A stretch of 64,000 nt of DNA, from contig NW_022985172.1 in the NCBI RefSeq assembly GCF_010093535.1, positions 1,408,806 to 1,472,805 on the forward strand, in the 5' to 3' direction. Under the pieces are notes generated by a model, which searched no databases, was not told where the DNA came from, and saw only the letters and a program-made list of their open reading frames with translations. Below are positions 42,841-58,740 of the stretch, piece by piece. This stretch comes from Lindgomyces ingoldianus (taxonomy: Eukaryota > Ascomycota > Dothideomycetes > Pleosporales > Lindgomycetaceae). Each line of letters opens with the position of its first letter. Within the stretch, counting starts at the first letter, position 1. The position numbers were made by a program, and so were the translations under genes.

Positions 42841-44580
42841 CTACGATCCCAAGACCTTAACCCTCATCCACTCGCTCGTGCCCACTCCAAGATTCAACCC
42901 ATTCAGAGCCCACCACTTCCTAACATCCTCTCCCATGTCACCCTCGACCCCGTCTTCCAAAGCCTCCTCGATATCACAAGTCTTGTACTCAACCCTCAAG
43001 CCGCTGCGCTTCCACCACTCTAGAACGTCGGCGCGGCCCATTTTTGTAGCACCAACCAGGACTTGATTGTCAAACAGCATCTTCTCCCCCCGCAAATTGC
43101 GCCAGTAGTCGAGGATGTGCGTATGTCCGTGCGCAGAAGCTAGTTTGGCAATGGTGTCTTCGTGGGAAAATGGGATGCCAGACTCAACCCAGAAGCGGAT
43201 GGAGGAGAGGGAGCCAGACTGCGTGGCGTACGTAATTGATTTGCCAACTTTGAGTTTGAGTGGCTCGCGCTGGGCTTTAGGTTCTTCTTGCTGGCCATCT
43301 TCTGATGATTGTGGCGATGTTGGTTCGCTTCGATAACTGCTGTGTTCTTTCCACCATTCCAGAACCTGGATATGTCCTTGCGAACTTGCTTGCTCCAGCG
43401 CAGCCTCGGTGTATTTAAGTGGAAGCCCGGAGTCATACCACCAGTCGAGGGCTTGCACAGAGCCAGAGCGACTTGCATTGTCTATGGCTTCCGCGGAGTA
43501 CTCTTTGGCGAGAAACATGGGGGAGGTTCGCCAGTACTCCAGGATTTCTGTCTTGCCGAACACGGATGCTTTGTGTGGAAGGAAGGCATGGCCAAAGGTG
43601 CCCCAGAAGAGATCTTTGTGGACAGTTTCAAGGTGCGCAAGGATTGGAACCATGGCGAAGCGCATGATGAGTTCAATGCAAAGGCGAGATATGCGCGTAG
43701 GCTTGTCGGCATCTAGAATGGTCTTGATTTCGTGGTAAGGTTCTGTCAACAAAGTCCATTCTAGCTTCTGCATGGGGGTTTTGGGGCCCTCCTCGCTCGC
43801 TGCCTGACGCCACTCCCGAGGGACGGGGATGTTTGTGTGCACATTTAATGTAGTCGCCAGTTCCCAATCCTCGGTAAACTCCAATACGATAGACCAAAGC
43901 TCTGGTGGTAGCCGCGGACCCTTGCTCTTAGTCGACTTTAGGGCGGGCATATGAGCAACTGGTAAGGTGATGGTTCGGTCGCCCACAGCCATGAGATCAA
44001 TCTGAGTCTGGATAGATTCATGGAATGCTTTCGCACCTTCCCAGGGTAGGTTTTTCCTGCCGCTTGTGCCAAATGACCACAGGAATGGTGGAAGCACGCG
44101 GATCCAGTTCCACTTTCTTCGAATTTTGGATATCTGCTTCTTTGACATGGGGTTTTCCCACATTGCCGAGGACATGGATGGAATGAGCAAAATCTTCTTC
44201 GAAATATCCCAACTCCTCAGAATTTCAAGGTGTAGGTTTGTTGTAAAGCCCCCGAGCATTCGAGCAATGGACTCGGCGGACAAGGGAGCGAGGACCAGCA
44301 AATCGGCCCACGCGCAGTACTCTGCCGCCTTTGCAGCCCTATGTTCCGGCCGACACTCAGCATCTCCTTCATGTTTTGGGGAGTAGCGGCACCAAAGTGC
44401 CTCGAGGGAAAAGGGGACGTTTATTGCGGTCTCGAGATCGTAACATGCAATGATTTGGGGGTTAACATGGTCGAGGCGGTGGAGACGGGCGACGATTGAG
44501 GAGCCGAACTTGAGGCATGAAGGATCAGTAATGGCGATGAGGGCGTTGAGGGAGCGCTTAGGAGGGTCGTGAGAAGGCAT
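42841..44580 (-). CDS. Flavoprotein (PPCDC/Hal3-like) domain fused to ankyrin-like repeats
   Basis: Single exon. I place the start at 44580 (MPSHDPPKRSLNALIAITDP), giving 579 aa; the frame is open to 44730 but that extension is low complexity. Residues about 10-190 have the homo-oligomeric flavin-containing cysteine decarboxylase fold: LNALIAITDPSCLKFGSSIV, ADLLVLAPLSAESIARMLGG, then LLIPSMSSAMWENPM. In phosphopantothenoylcysteine decarboxylases this last motif is PxMNxxMW; here the Asn position is Ser (PSMSSAMW, 134-141). Residues about 290-560 contain repeated helices of the form ALDWWYDSGLPLKYTEAALE, VLEWWKEHS and ILDYWRNLRG, the tryptophan-rich ankyrin-like repeats common in fungal proteins. 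Role unknown: perhaps a flavin-binding regulatory protein rather than an active coenzyme A enzyme. Divergent from the phytochrome gene. Confidence 0.7.
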   Translation of the reverse strand: MPSHDPPKRSLNALIAITDPSCLKFGSSIVARLHRLDHVNPQIIACYDLETAINVPFSLEALWCRYSPKHEGDAECRPEHRAAKAAEYCAWADLLVLAPLSAESIARMLGGFTTNLHLEILRSWDISKKILLIPSMSSAMWENPMSKKQISKIRRKWNWIRVLPPFLWSFGTSGRKNLPWEGAKAFHESIQTQIDLMAVGDRTITLPVAHMPALKSTKSKGPRLPPELWSIVLEFTEDWELATTLNVHTNIPVPREWRQAASEEGPKTPMQKLEWTLLTEPYHEIKTILDADKPTRISRLCIELIMRFAMVPILAHLETVHKDLFWGTFGHAFLPHKASVFGKTEILEYWRTSPMFLAKEYSAEAIDNASRSGSVQALDWWYDSGLPLKYTEAALEQASSQGHIQVLEWWKEHSSYRSEPTSPQSSEDGQQEEPKAQREPLKLKVGKSITYATQSGSLSSIRFWVESGIPFSHEDTIAKLASAHGHTHILDYWRNLRGEKMLFDNQVLVGATKMGRADVLEWWKRSGLRVEYKTCDIEEALEDGVEGDMGEDVRKWWALNGLNLGVGTSEWMRVKVLGS

Positions 44581-46185
44581 TGGGAAGAATTGAGGTGGGG
44601 TGGGGGTGGTTGTGGAAATCTGAGTTGACCGCCCCAGCCGATTCTGCCCAAAGGGTGGCGCGGGCGCGTGCATTGGCGTTGTGGCGTGAAAGGAAATCGC
44701 GATTAGCCACGCCTGTTTTTCTTCATGCACGTTACTTCAAAGCATCAGTTGTGGAGAGTTGTGGAGGGATGGCAGGCTGGACTATTCTCGGTCCTCTGTA
44801 GGGCCTGGCGGATTCACTCCAGTCGTGCAGTATCTGAAGTCTGAGGTCACGTTCGCTCTCATCGGCCCCGATTTCTACGGGCGGACTGAAGCGGCTTCTG
44901 CAGGGCAAATGCTGTGGAACGTGGGTAAAGCACAACATGGAATTTTGGTTTTTCCATGGCCATCTCCTGCGTAATTATTAATAACGGTGGCGCTCCTTCA
45001 GGACTCGGGTGGCCAGTATCCACAGACACTTGAATCGCGAGGGCGGTGGGCTTCACTTCAGGCGCTCCCAACGTTCCGGTGTCACCGGGAGGACCGACAA
45101 GAAAGCTGTTATTGTGTCTCTCTCACGAGGCAGGAGAGCGGGTTGCAATGCCCGCAGGGTTCTGTAATTCTCGCCCATTTGCCCCCAGCTTGGCGGCAAT
45201 AGCCATGACGTAGCCCATTATCTCAGAGGCGCAATCAATACCCCGAGCTCGCCGGCCAAAATCCCATAGCAGCTCTCAGGAATTGCATCTCATCAGCCCC
45301 GTCCTCGCTCCTGACCCCCTGCAACACTCACCCTGCCCTGTTGCTCGGGTCATATGCAAGTTTCAGCGGCTTTCACCCTAATGCCATCTGGCTATGCTTC
45401 CTGCGGCGGCGATCGCCCCGCAGATAAGTGTCCTTGTCCGTCTAGTGGCCACTTCAAGTGACATCGACGTGCAAGATGCCCAAAGCCACAGGAGATTTGC
45501 ATCGACTGTCTGTGGCTGCTCCCTTCTCCTCCAATGTCACCAAACGACAACCAGCCCTCCGCGTGCTTCGCTCATGACACTGTCCATTCGTGAACCCACT
45601 CCAATTCCTAACCTCTGCTGGCGTCGAGGGGACCAGCAACCTTCAGTGATAATTTCTTCCCTCTTGTCCACGATTGTGATGCCCGTTCTCCTCTAACTCC
45701 ATCGTGCCGCTATCACGTTGGCATCCCTCGCGAACCTTCAAGTCTTCTCCCAGCCCCCACTCACCTGCCACAGCCTCAATCTGAGCTGCTGTCTCCGACC
45801 GCTGCCACTTGCTGCTGCTACGCCACTCGGAGCGACGCAGTTCACAGGGTCCAACACCAAAAGCCCAGTGCCTCGGGTTTCCCTGCATCCAGCCAAGTTT
45901 TCGTAGCGAGCGTTCATACTATTCTAGCAAGTAGTAGTGAAGCAGAGGAGCCTGTGCTGTGCGCGTCTCACACAACGTCATACGTCCATGGCCATTCTTT
46001 GTGGTCTAGGATAGTTTTCGTCAAGCCGTCTCTGTTCTGTTCTATTCTATTCTGTTCTGTTCTGTTCTGTCCTGTTCCGCCCTGGCCACCTTGAACCACC
46101 CGCTCGACAGACCCACCCAAAGGCCTCCTCCCGCTTCCTCTCCACCGGACGTATCCGCCGCCCAGAGGGGACGAGCGCTTTCTCC
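44581..46185. promoter_or_regulatory. 1.6-kb divergent intergenic region upstream of the phytochrome gene
   Basis: Shared upstream region of the flavoprotein-ankyrin gene (minus) and the phytochrome gene (plus). Contains a pentamer microsatellite at 46031-46075. No light-response element can be identified reliably by eye. Confidence 0.4.
46031..46075 (+). repeat. (TCTRT)9 microsatellite
   Basis: Nine tandem pentamers, mostly TCTGT with two TCTAT and a final CCTGT, in the leader or promoter about 110 nt before the phytochrome ATG. Confidence 0.85.
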
Positions 46186-49100
46186 ATGTCTCAATCACCC
46201 AAATCTGTTCCGGCTGCCGACCTTACCCCCTCCGACAATGCAGAAAAAGAGAACACACCTTCCTCGCCAATTCAAAAATCCTCGACGACAACATGGCCCT
46301 CTTCGCTCAGCACGGCTTCCAAGGCACGCCAGAATTCTCCTCTGCACATCAATTCCTCTGTGACACCGCCCTCCAATGACATGGCTTCGCTCAGCCCCTC
46401 CGCAACAGATCGCGTCTTCCCCATTCGTAGCGTCGTTTCCGTAGACCCCACGCCCACGCCCACGCCCACGCCCACCCAGCGAGGCCAAGGGGTGGGCGAG
46501 TACTTCCACCCATACTCCCGAGCCTCTGAATCGCGAGTGCCCAGCTCAGCTCGTCGTCAATCCGCAAGTTCTACGACCTCCCACTCATCTCAGACATCTC
46601 AAAGGGGACCCGCTCCTCGACATAGCGCAGCAGGCCCCGATGCAATTCCAAAAGCGCTGGCATCGTCGGCGCAAGAGGGCAGGAGGGGTTCTGCTATGGC
46701 ACAGAGAAGCGAAAGCTCGAGAATGGTTCCGCCGCGGCTGTCAGCACAACTCTTCAGCGATATAATATCTAGTAGATCGGGGGAAAGTGGGGACACAGCC
46801 AACAGCGGGGCAACCTCACTTCTGCTCGACAGGCCACTCTCGCCTGGTGCGTCCTCGGCGAAAAGTGGACAAAGCAGCATGGGAGACATGGGCGGCTTAG
46901 TAACTCATCGTTTCAAGCACGTGCTGACAGATGGTGGCCACGCCGTCATAACCGGGCGGGATGGAGAAACCCTACAGCGATGCGAAGACGAGCCTATACA
47001 CATCCCTGGTGCCGTGCAAGGGTTTGGCCTATTGATCGCGCTTCAAGAGGACCCTGATGGGAGCGGCGGCCTCCCTGTACGCATCGTCAGCGAAAACTCC
47101 AAGAGAATCATCGGGCGGTCACCAAGGGATCTGTTCGCGTTGGAAAGTTTCACCGACATTCTATCCGTGGAGCAGGCCGATAATCTTCTAGATCATATCG
47201 ATTTCATCAAGGACGAGGATACTGACGTAGTTACGAATGGTCCCGAGGTCTTCACAATTTCTGTCAAGATCCCAAATGCACGGTCTCGAAAGCTCTGGTG
47301 TGCAATGCACATCAATGATACGAACCCGGGCCTAATTATATGCGAGTTCGAGCTGGAAGACGACCCCATAAACCCCCTCGTGCCCCCAAACGACCATACT
47401 CCTGATCTACCTGAAGACACGCTGAACAGCAACCCAACGGCGGAGGAATTTGCCGAGAGCACAGAGATCAAGAGCCGGCCGCTAAGGATTCTAAGAAGCG
47501 CAAGAAAGCGCAAGGGCGAGGCAGCCGCAATGGAAGTTTTCAATATCATGTCCCAAGTCCAAGAGCAACTGGCAGCGGCACCTAACCTCGAGAAATTTCT
47601 GCAGGTATTGGTGGGCGTTGTCAAGGAACTTACGGGCTTCCACCGCGTCATGATCTATCAATTCGACCAAGCATTCAACGGGCGAGTGGTGACGGAACTG
47701 GTGGATCCCAGAGCAACCAAGGACCTCTACAAAGGGCTTAATTTCCCCGCATCAGATATCCCTAAGCAGGCTAGAGAACTATACAAACTCAACAGGGTAC
47801 GAATGCTCTACGATCGTGACCAGCAAACAGCCCGTCTCGTCTGTCGGACCGCCGAAGATCTTGAAAACCCTCTCGATCTTACCCACTCCTATCTCCGCGC
47901 AATGTCCCCTATCCATCTGAAGTACCTCGCCAACATGGCGGTGCGATCTTCAATGTCGATATCTATCAATGCCTTCAATGAGCTCTGGGGTCTTATCGCG
48001 TGTCACTCATATGGACAGCACGGAATGCGGGTTTCCTTCCCCATTCGAAAGATGTGTCGTCTCGTTGGGGATTCCGCATCAAGAAATATTGAGAGACTGT
48101 CTTATGCATCTCGTTTACAAGCTAGAAAGCTAATCAACACGGTACCCACCCAGCACAACCCCTCCGGATATATCATTGCCTCCTCAGACGATCTACTGAA
48201 GCTCTTTGACGCCGACTTTGGGCTCTTATCAATACGAGATGAAACCAAAATCTTGGGTCAACTGGAGCAGTCGCAAGAGGCGCTCGCCATGTTAGAATAC
48301 CTTCGAATGCGAAAAATTACTTCAGTCATGACCTCACAGGACATCACGCTAGATTTTCCCGATCTTCGGTACCCTCCAGGATTTCAAATAATTGCCGGAA
48401 TGCTCATTGTACCTCTATCAGTCGGTGGCATCGACTTCATTGTGTTCTTTAGAAGGGGGCAGCTCAAGGAAGTCAAATGGGCGGGAAATCCGTACGAAAA
48501 GTTCATCAAAGAAGGCACAGAAGGATACCTAGAGCCTCGAAGGAGTTTTAAGACGTGGCGTGAGACTGTTGTGGGCAAGTGCCGGGAGTGGACCGAGGAA
48601 GAAATCGAAACTGCGGCAGTCTTGTGTCTCGTTTACGGAAAATTCATTGAAGTTTGGAGGCAAAAGGAAGCGGCATTACAGAGCAGTCAATTGACCCGAC
48701 TACTCCTCGCGAACTCAGCGCACGAAGTACGAACACCACTGAACGCGATCATCAACTACCTCGAGATCGCGTTGGAGGGTAGCTTGGACCAAGAAACACG
48801 CGAGAACTTGGCCAGATCGCATTCCGCATCCAAATCACTAATTTATGTCATCAATGACCTCCTAGATCTCACTAAGACGGAAGAGGGGGGTGCTCTCATT
48901 AAGGGAGAAGTGTTTGACTTGAAGGCAACACTAAGAGAGGCTACAGACATGTTCCAAGGAGACGCAAAGCGCAAGGGTATTTCTTACGAAGTTATTGAGC
49001 ATTCGGGACTGCCGCGTACTTGTATAGGAGACCAGCGGCGGGTTCGCCAAGCGATATCGAACATTACGGCGAATGCCATCCAAAAGACATTTCAGGGAGG

Positions 49101-50820
49101 GGTCAAAGTAGAGATGTATGTGTCATCCTATGCGTCAAAGGATCATGTGGGGGTTGAAGTTGCGGTCACTGATAGCGGCGTTGGCATAAATGCGAAGAAA
49201 CTCGACCAGCTGTTCAACGATCTTGAGCAGGTACAGTCCGAACCTTCCGCCATGCTGGAGGGTGCCATCGCTCGGAATCCAGTCAGTTCAGCCGAAGAAG
49301 GCCAAAAGACCACACTGGGTCTCGGTTTGGCGGTTGTAGCTCGCATTATCAAGAACATGAACGGCCAGCTACGTCTCAAATCTGAAGAAGGTAAAGGATC
49401 CCGGTTTGTTATTCAATTTCCGTTCGACCTCCCCGATTCTGCAGGCCAGGAGTTTCCAGATCCTTCACCAGAGGGAAGCATAACTCCGCAACCGGAAACC
49501 GCTCTTCAGGGCGAGGAAGAGCTCACACTGGTAGCTCCTGGTCTGTCACGGACTGGCTCTGGTAGCGGAAAGGTAGCAAAGAAAGAGAGTACAGACAGCT
49601 TGAATAGCAAAACCAGCTTACGAAGCTTCAAAAGTGGCTCCAGCGGAAAGAGCCAGAGGAGCGACGTCGACCGGCTTATCGAGGCTATTCAAGAATCGCA
49701 CATGGTTGAGAAAAGACCAAAGAGCGGCGAAAGAAGTCTCAGTGCTTGGTCTGCGAGGCCCCCCCTTACGAAACGACTTAGTACAGATCGAGAGCAGCCA
49801 AATCCACCACGACGAGTACGTTCAAAGAGCCTAGAAATGGCCGAAGGAGTGGTTTTATCACCTCACCAGCGTTCATTAGAACCTAGCACGCCTGGCGAAG
49901 AACACATCCTGTACTCGAATTATCCGTTAAGAGCCATTAAAGTCCCCGATGAGTCTGGCTCATCACCCTCTCGCGATCAGCCGCAGACTGGAATTCTAGG
50001 AGAGGTTCCTGACGGTCCTGAGCAGATTACTCCCAGCCCGGATCTGCTTACTCCGCACAACATGCGTGTGCTAGTGGCCGAGGATGACCCTGTCAACAGC
50101 AAGATCCTCAAGAAGAGGCTCGAAAAGATTGGACATGAGATCCACCATACTATCAACGGAGAAGAATGTGCAGGGACATTCGGCGACAAACCTCAAGCTT
50201 TTGACGTTGTCCTGATGGATATGCAAGTAAGTTTAACTCCATACATAAGCCTCATTGTTTAACTCGTTCTAACTTCGTCGTAGATGCCGATCGTAGATGG
50301 CCTCACCTCCACAAAGATGATCCGCTCCTTTGAGAAAACCCACCCCGACACCCTCTCTCCTCGCGCCGCACTCTGTGGCCGAGTTCCCATCATCGCTGTC
50401 TCCGCTTCTCTAGTCGAGAAAGAGCGAGAAACATACATAAGCGCCGGTTTCGATGCCTGGATTCTGAAACCTATTTCTTTCTCTCGCCTGGCGGAGCTAA
50501 TGACCGCCATCGTCGACGGAAAAGTCCGTGAAGATTGCCTCTACCAACCAGGTCAATGGGAACGAGGAGGCTGGTTCCATACAGGCCAAAAGAGCTCAAG
50601 CGAGGTAGATACCGTACCATCAGGTCAACCGCTGTGCGCGAATCCGTCGGAAAACGTAAGAGCTGCCGCCGTCGAGTCCGACAACCCCACAGCCGGAGAT
50701 GAGGTAGGGGAAATTCCGGGCGAGCAGGAGCGGCTGTTGAAATCAGAGGGGAAACATGTTCATTACGAATCCGAGGACGAGAATCAGTCGACGTCAGAAG
50801 ATCCGAACGTCACATCGTAA
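46186..50820 (+). CDS. fphA: Phytochrome hybrid histidine kinase (FphA type)
   Basis: Exons 46186-50226 and 50284-50820, with a 57-nt intron (GTAAGT...TCTAAC...TAG); 1525 aa. Order: disordered N-terminus about 1-240 with a (PT)5 tract encoded by CCCACG repeats; PAS domain from about 245 with RCEDEPIHIPG, whose Cys266 is the expected biliverdin attachment site; GAF about 466-640 with FPASDIP near 520; PHY domain to about 830; HisKA with NSAHEVRTPLNAI, phospho-acceptor His846; HATPase (DSGVGINAKK about 996, GLGLAV about 1043); Ser-rich linker; receiver domain from about 1292 (MRVLVAEDDPVNSKILKKRL) with phospho-acceptor Asp1345 in VVLMDMQMP, next to the intron. A C-terminal acidic tail of about 110 residues follows. 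All catalytic positions I can check are present. Role: red/far-red sensing, phosphorelay to the HOG pathway and light control of development, known for Aspergillus FphA. Confidence 0.92.
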
Positions 50821-53800
50821 GATGGATGGTGGACGGAATTTGGTCCCCGGATCCGATGCGTTGCACGGTTCGCGTATCGATCTGGATGACTTTCTGAATC
50901 TTTGGATCCGTAAGCGAGGGTGAGACCACAGACCACACACTTTGCGAGAGATTTAGGCAATATGTCGATCGGTCGGCTACCACACTTCGCCATCCATCAA
51001 TACCTCCACGTTATTGCCGGACTTGGATGGACGGAATGACCGTCCGACCTGACCGATCCGCTTGTTGAGCGCGGCGTTTGTAATGTTTCTGTTGTCTTGT
51101 AGATGATGACAGCTACGATAATCATATGCCTAGGCCGACCAACTTTTTCTTTCTCTTCTCTTGGTATTTTCCTTCTTCCCACACAAGGTTGTTCGCCCCT
51201 TTGGACAGATGACCCGTTTCTTTGCTTGTTTTCTTTCCTTTTCTCTTTACATACACGTGTAGATGACATGTTCATGGTTCTTAGGGGTTTGACGTCGAAA
51301 ACGATAGGACATGTCTGGAGTGTTGGTGTGCGCACATTATACATATCTTGAATTCCGGATTCTAGACTTGGGCAAGCATTCCCTCGGATGGGTGGGAATT
51401 GTCCCTTTCATGGCAATATGATATGAAAGCTTGAATGATTAGCATGAAATGGGTTCGGTTGAGGTGGCATTGGTGTTTCTTAACCATGCTCGCGTTCTTT
51501 GATGCGTAGCAGGGCCGTGCAGGGAATACATAAGAGAATGTTTGTTGGGCTGATTTGGGAGGAGGCTTAGAAGTGTATATAGGCTTTCGAATACAATACC
51601 CTGCCCGCTGAGATATATGCGATAGAGGGAATGAAATGGAATGGAATCCGAGAATTCGATCATTCGCACCCGAGGTCTAAATGAGAAGAGGAGCGCTTTC
51701 GAAATAGTTGGAATGGATAGAGAGGGTGGAAGAGAAACAGGGGTGGGGCAGGGATGGGGCAGGGATTGGGAGTGGTAATTAAAGTCGTGTCAGTTAGGCA
51801 TGGTAGATGAAGTGTATGCATGCAGAGTTCTGAACATTTCTAATGATTAGTTTCGTTTGGAAACCTCTCTCTAGTATCGACCACCGAGTGGAAGGTCGTG
51901 AAGACCTTCTATAGTCAACTGTAGGGCTTATAGTTACACAAGGTACAGGCTCTTCGTTTTATGTCGCACGGCAGAACGCATACATGCACTCTTCTGCCAT
52001 CGCAGCATTGGGATAGATATCCAGTGGCATGGATGCGTTGCTAGCGCGCTCCATGTAGCCACGAGTCTGGGGTGTGATTGAAGCGTCGCTGAGGATGGAA
52101 AGTTATTGGCTAGTCTAGTGATTGAGGCGATGGAAGGGTTCGAGAGCGAGATCCTGGGCGGTGGCTGAGGTAGACTGCGGAGAAGTAAATACCTTAGAAG
52201 AAGTACGTGTCCTAGTAGGAAGTGAATGTCTTCATGGGGAGTGAATATCTTAGAGGGTAGGGAATTCGTATCCCACTTCGAATGAGCTTGGATTAAAAAA
52301 GAATGGCAGAAGCCTGGTGTGCGGCAATGTATTTCTTCATGAACAAGTCGATTTGAGATGTAATTGACTTGGTGATGAGGTTGACAGGAGAACTCTCGCG
52401 ATTCCCTGTATATTAACGAAATGGCATAGAATGGACCAACAGAGTCGAGTGGGATGTTTTGACTCCCTCTCGTAATACGATGGGTGTTCGCGGAGGTAGC
52501 CCTAGGCCTACCGAGGTTACGTTACGGTGCTGGTGAGGATAAACCGTGCGAGAGATGTACGCTCCTTGTCACCTTCGCCGTTGAGCCCCAGCAGCTAGAT
52601 TGATGTAGTAAGGTCGATGGTTTAGTCTTGATGACATACATGGCTAGTGATATGATGCCTCAACGTTTTTCGTAGGCCCAGAAGGAATGACTTGTGCTCG
52701 ATGTTGAGGTCTTGCTCTCGTTGAGAACTTCAAGGAGGGGAGACCATGTCGAAGAGGCTGTTGCTGGCCGGTAAGCTATTACCTGGATGTTTTAGTTGCG
52801 GACCTGGGTTGAGACTCGCTTAAGCCTGTTGCTTAAGTTGTGGAGACAATTCGAAGGATGAGGATAGGGCCATGCATGAGATGGGCATGGCATATCGTTT
52901 CTCCTACCGAAAGAAAAGAACTTGGGAGAAAGGATAAGTCGCACACTACTTAGCTTAAGTCCACAGGATTGGTGGCATTGATAGGTCTAGAGAGCGGTAC
53001 TACGAATATTATGCGAATGGGAAAGGCCGGAGAAATTGTGGGATTTGGCGCTGACGAGTTGTGAAAATCTCCCGCTCCTTGCCTCGTATCGACCCTTCAC
53101 TCATCTTGGATTACGGTTGGCGCGCGGGATGTCCCTTGCGACCCGCCGCCGTCGCCGACCTTTCCACAGGGCTGCAGTAGTCACGATGGAGGAGGTTTGT
53201 TTGTCCGCGAGTCACGGAGCAACTGGACGAGATGGATCCCCTCGCAGCTTTTTACTTCTCATTACTTGGCGGCCTCGGCTCACGGAACTCCATGATAGGA
53301 TTGAAAAGACTAGTCGAGACGAGAAGCCGTTTCGATTCTTGTATGATGAAGCAAACGACAGAAGTACTTACTGTTACAGAAGTCTGATGAAAGGACAGAG
53401 CGTTTTCAAATTCGTGCTCTCGATCGTCCCAAATGTTCCCAGTCAAGGAGCGGAGATTCCAATGCAGCTCTATGCATCAATCACATCTAGAATCAGCTAA
53501 TCTCCATCCGTCAAGACTTGCATCCTTCGAGATCCCAGCCTCGCGATCAAGGGATCGCCTTGTTTCATGCCCATCGAAAATCCTCTAGGGTGGCAGATAC
53601 CACCCTTCGCTGTGCTGTGTAGTTAGGTGGGCCGGGCTTCATGGTGAATTCCACAATCGGTCGTTTTAAAGCCGGATCCGTAAATACCGAGGGCCTGGAC
53701 GAACAATTGTGGTGTGTTGGTTGCGCAGCATCGCCTTCGGTCGAGAACCGAAGCCGCGCGGGAGGGATCATGTTTGTTAAAACCCCCTTACGTCCTTACC

Positions 53801-55652
53801 ATTCTGAGCAAGGTAGTCCGCCGGGGTGAAAACAGCAGATTTGAAGGTGAGGTGGCTTTCTTTTCGCACTCTCAGGACTTTATTCCCATTTGCAGAAGAT
53901 AAGGAGACACAATCTTGCGCCCGCTTGCTGTCCATTTGTTGAGATGTAGATGTCTTAGGCTTTCAGACTGGCCACCGTCTTCTATGCTGGGAAATTGGCT
54001 GAGGTTGACAGCTTTGATCGGTCTGGGAAAGGTGTGCAACAGCCGCCGTGGCATTCACGAGTTTGATGGCGTGTTTCAAGTCAGGACTAGACGTCAAGAG
54101 CCGGCTTGTTGGCTTTTCTGTTGTGCGCCTATTCGGGAAAGTGAAAATCCGAAAACAAGATACGAGAAGCGTTGAAAGTTGTACCTGCAGCTCGATGTCT
54201 GCAAGAGCTTGACGGTGGAGGCGTTTTGTTGGTGAGCAGACAGGATGGTAAGATGCCGTCCCACATCTAAAATCTCGCTTCAGATGAAGTGCTTAGATTG
54301 GTGGTTGGAAATTCTCCGAAAAAGGAAAGCAGCGAACCGCAACAGCGAAGAGTAACTGAAGCCGTCCCGCCCTGCTTTTGTTTCCAAGTGACGTCGTGGC
54401 TGCAAGACAGGGCGGGAAGTGTGAGAATGCCACTTTGTATCACGGCAGCAAGTGGCACAGAGGTCCAAGGGAGAAGAGCATGTGATGGAGCATTCACGGC
54501 GGGGGGGGGGGTGCGATCAAGGTGAGGTACCTGCTTTTTGGAGTCCCGCGGTTAAGACGAATGTCTCTATGAGAGCTGAATTTAAACAAAGCAAATAGAG
54601 TTAATACTATGCGACTCGTGGCTGTTGGACCCAGGATTTCCTTTACAAGCCGAGTGCTGCGGGGGGTTGGGTTAGGGGAAGGGCGGATCGCGCAACTATT
54701 TCTCATCAGGACATGTAGAAGTGGTGGGAATTGGCTGTCCTGTCGGCAGCGGCATGGTCCACGGGTCGATTCGCGTGTTTTCTCGGTCTTGCTGGGTTTG
54801 TTTTGGCATATCAAACTCGGAGGGTTGCATTACTCGCTCAAACGGCTGGTGACGAGCACCGCGTTCGCCTCTCTCGAATCGCGCAACGGCTCTGCGCCGG
54901 CAAATGAAAATGGGCCGGCAGGGAAGCGTCGAAGGTCTGCAGAAGCGTTTGAAAGAAGTCTGTGTTCCCGTTTTGGAGATTTGAGGAAGGTCATCTGAAA
55001 CGACCTCCCATGACGCCAGATGCTGAGCGCGGATGCAGATGCGGTGATGCACTATGGCTGTGCGCCCTGACGTGGTGGAGAGTGAATGCTGACGACGTGG
55101 AGGGCAGCAGCGACCAACACCAGCAACCGACACCAGCAAGGAAGCGGCCCAGCACGACTTCGGGCCCAGCACGACTTCCAAGGCTGACAAGAAGGCAGGC
55201 TCGCCGGACAGGACGGACAGGATGGGCAGGAGCAGGCTGCGCGTGAAAAGACTTCTTCAGGCTTCGTTGCGGGTAAAACTGACTAGGCCTGCACGCCCGC
55301 AGTCGCCGTCCGTGCCCAGCCAGCCCTGGAGTGTCGTCGTCCAAGACCATCTGAGAAGAGGCGTCTAACGTCTTCTCACTTCATCCATACGTCGGGGGCA
55401 ACCAGGGCCCAGCAGTAGTCGCCTCGGATCCGTGACCTCTGAATTGAAAAAAAAAATAACACTCCTCGCAAGCTGCAAACAACCCCAGTCCCCCCCGTCT
55501 CCTTCCCCCCCCACCCCAGAGCCACTGCGTCGCTGCTCAACCATAGGAGCAGCCATTAATTGCTGCGTCCCCCTCCTGCAGGTCCTGTGCTCCCGCCGTG
55601 CGCCTGCTCCCCAGTTAGCCCACGAAGCGCCAGCGTAACTTGGCTTGCTAGC
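50821..55652. other. 4.8-kb stretch without a supported gene, upstream of the Ste20 gene
   Basis: Phytochrome 3' region followed by long intergenic DNA. Short G-rich tandem (GGGGCAGGGAT) at about 51742-51770. Frames such as 53036-53500 (plus) and 54696-55190 (minus) lack domains. The last 200 bp before the kinase start are C-rich (CCCCCC runs) and leader-like. Possibly a long regulatory region or unannotated non-coding transcript. Confidence 0.5.

Positions 55653-58740
<3,088 letters not shown>

Noticed and set aside
53036..55190. Frames of 154 (plus), 129 (plus) and 164 (minus) codons
   Set aside because: No recognisable domain or splice partners, and they overlap on opposite strands.
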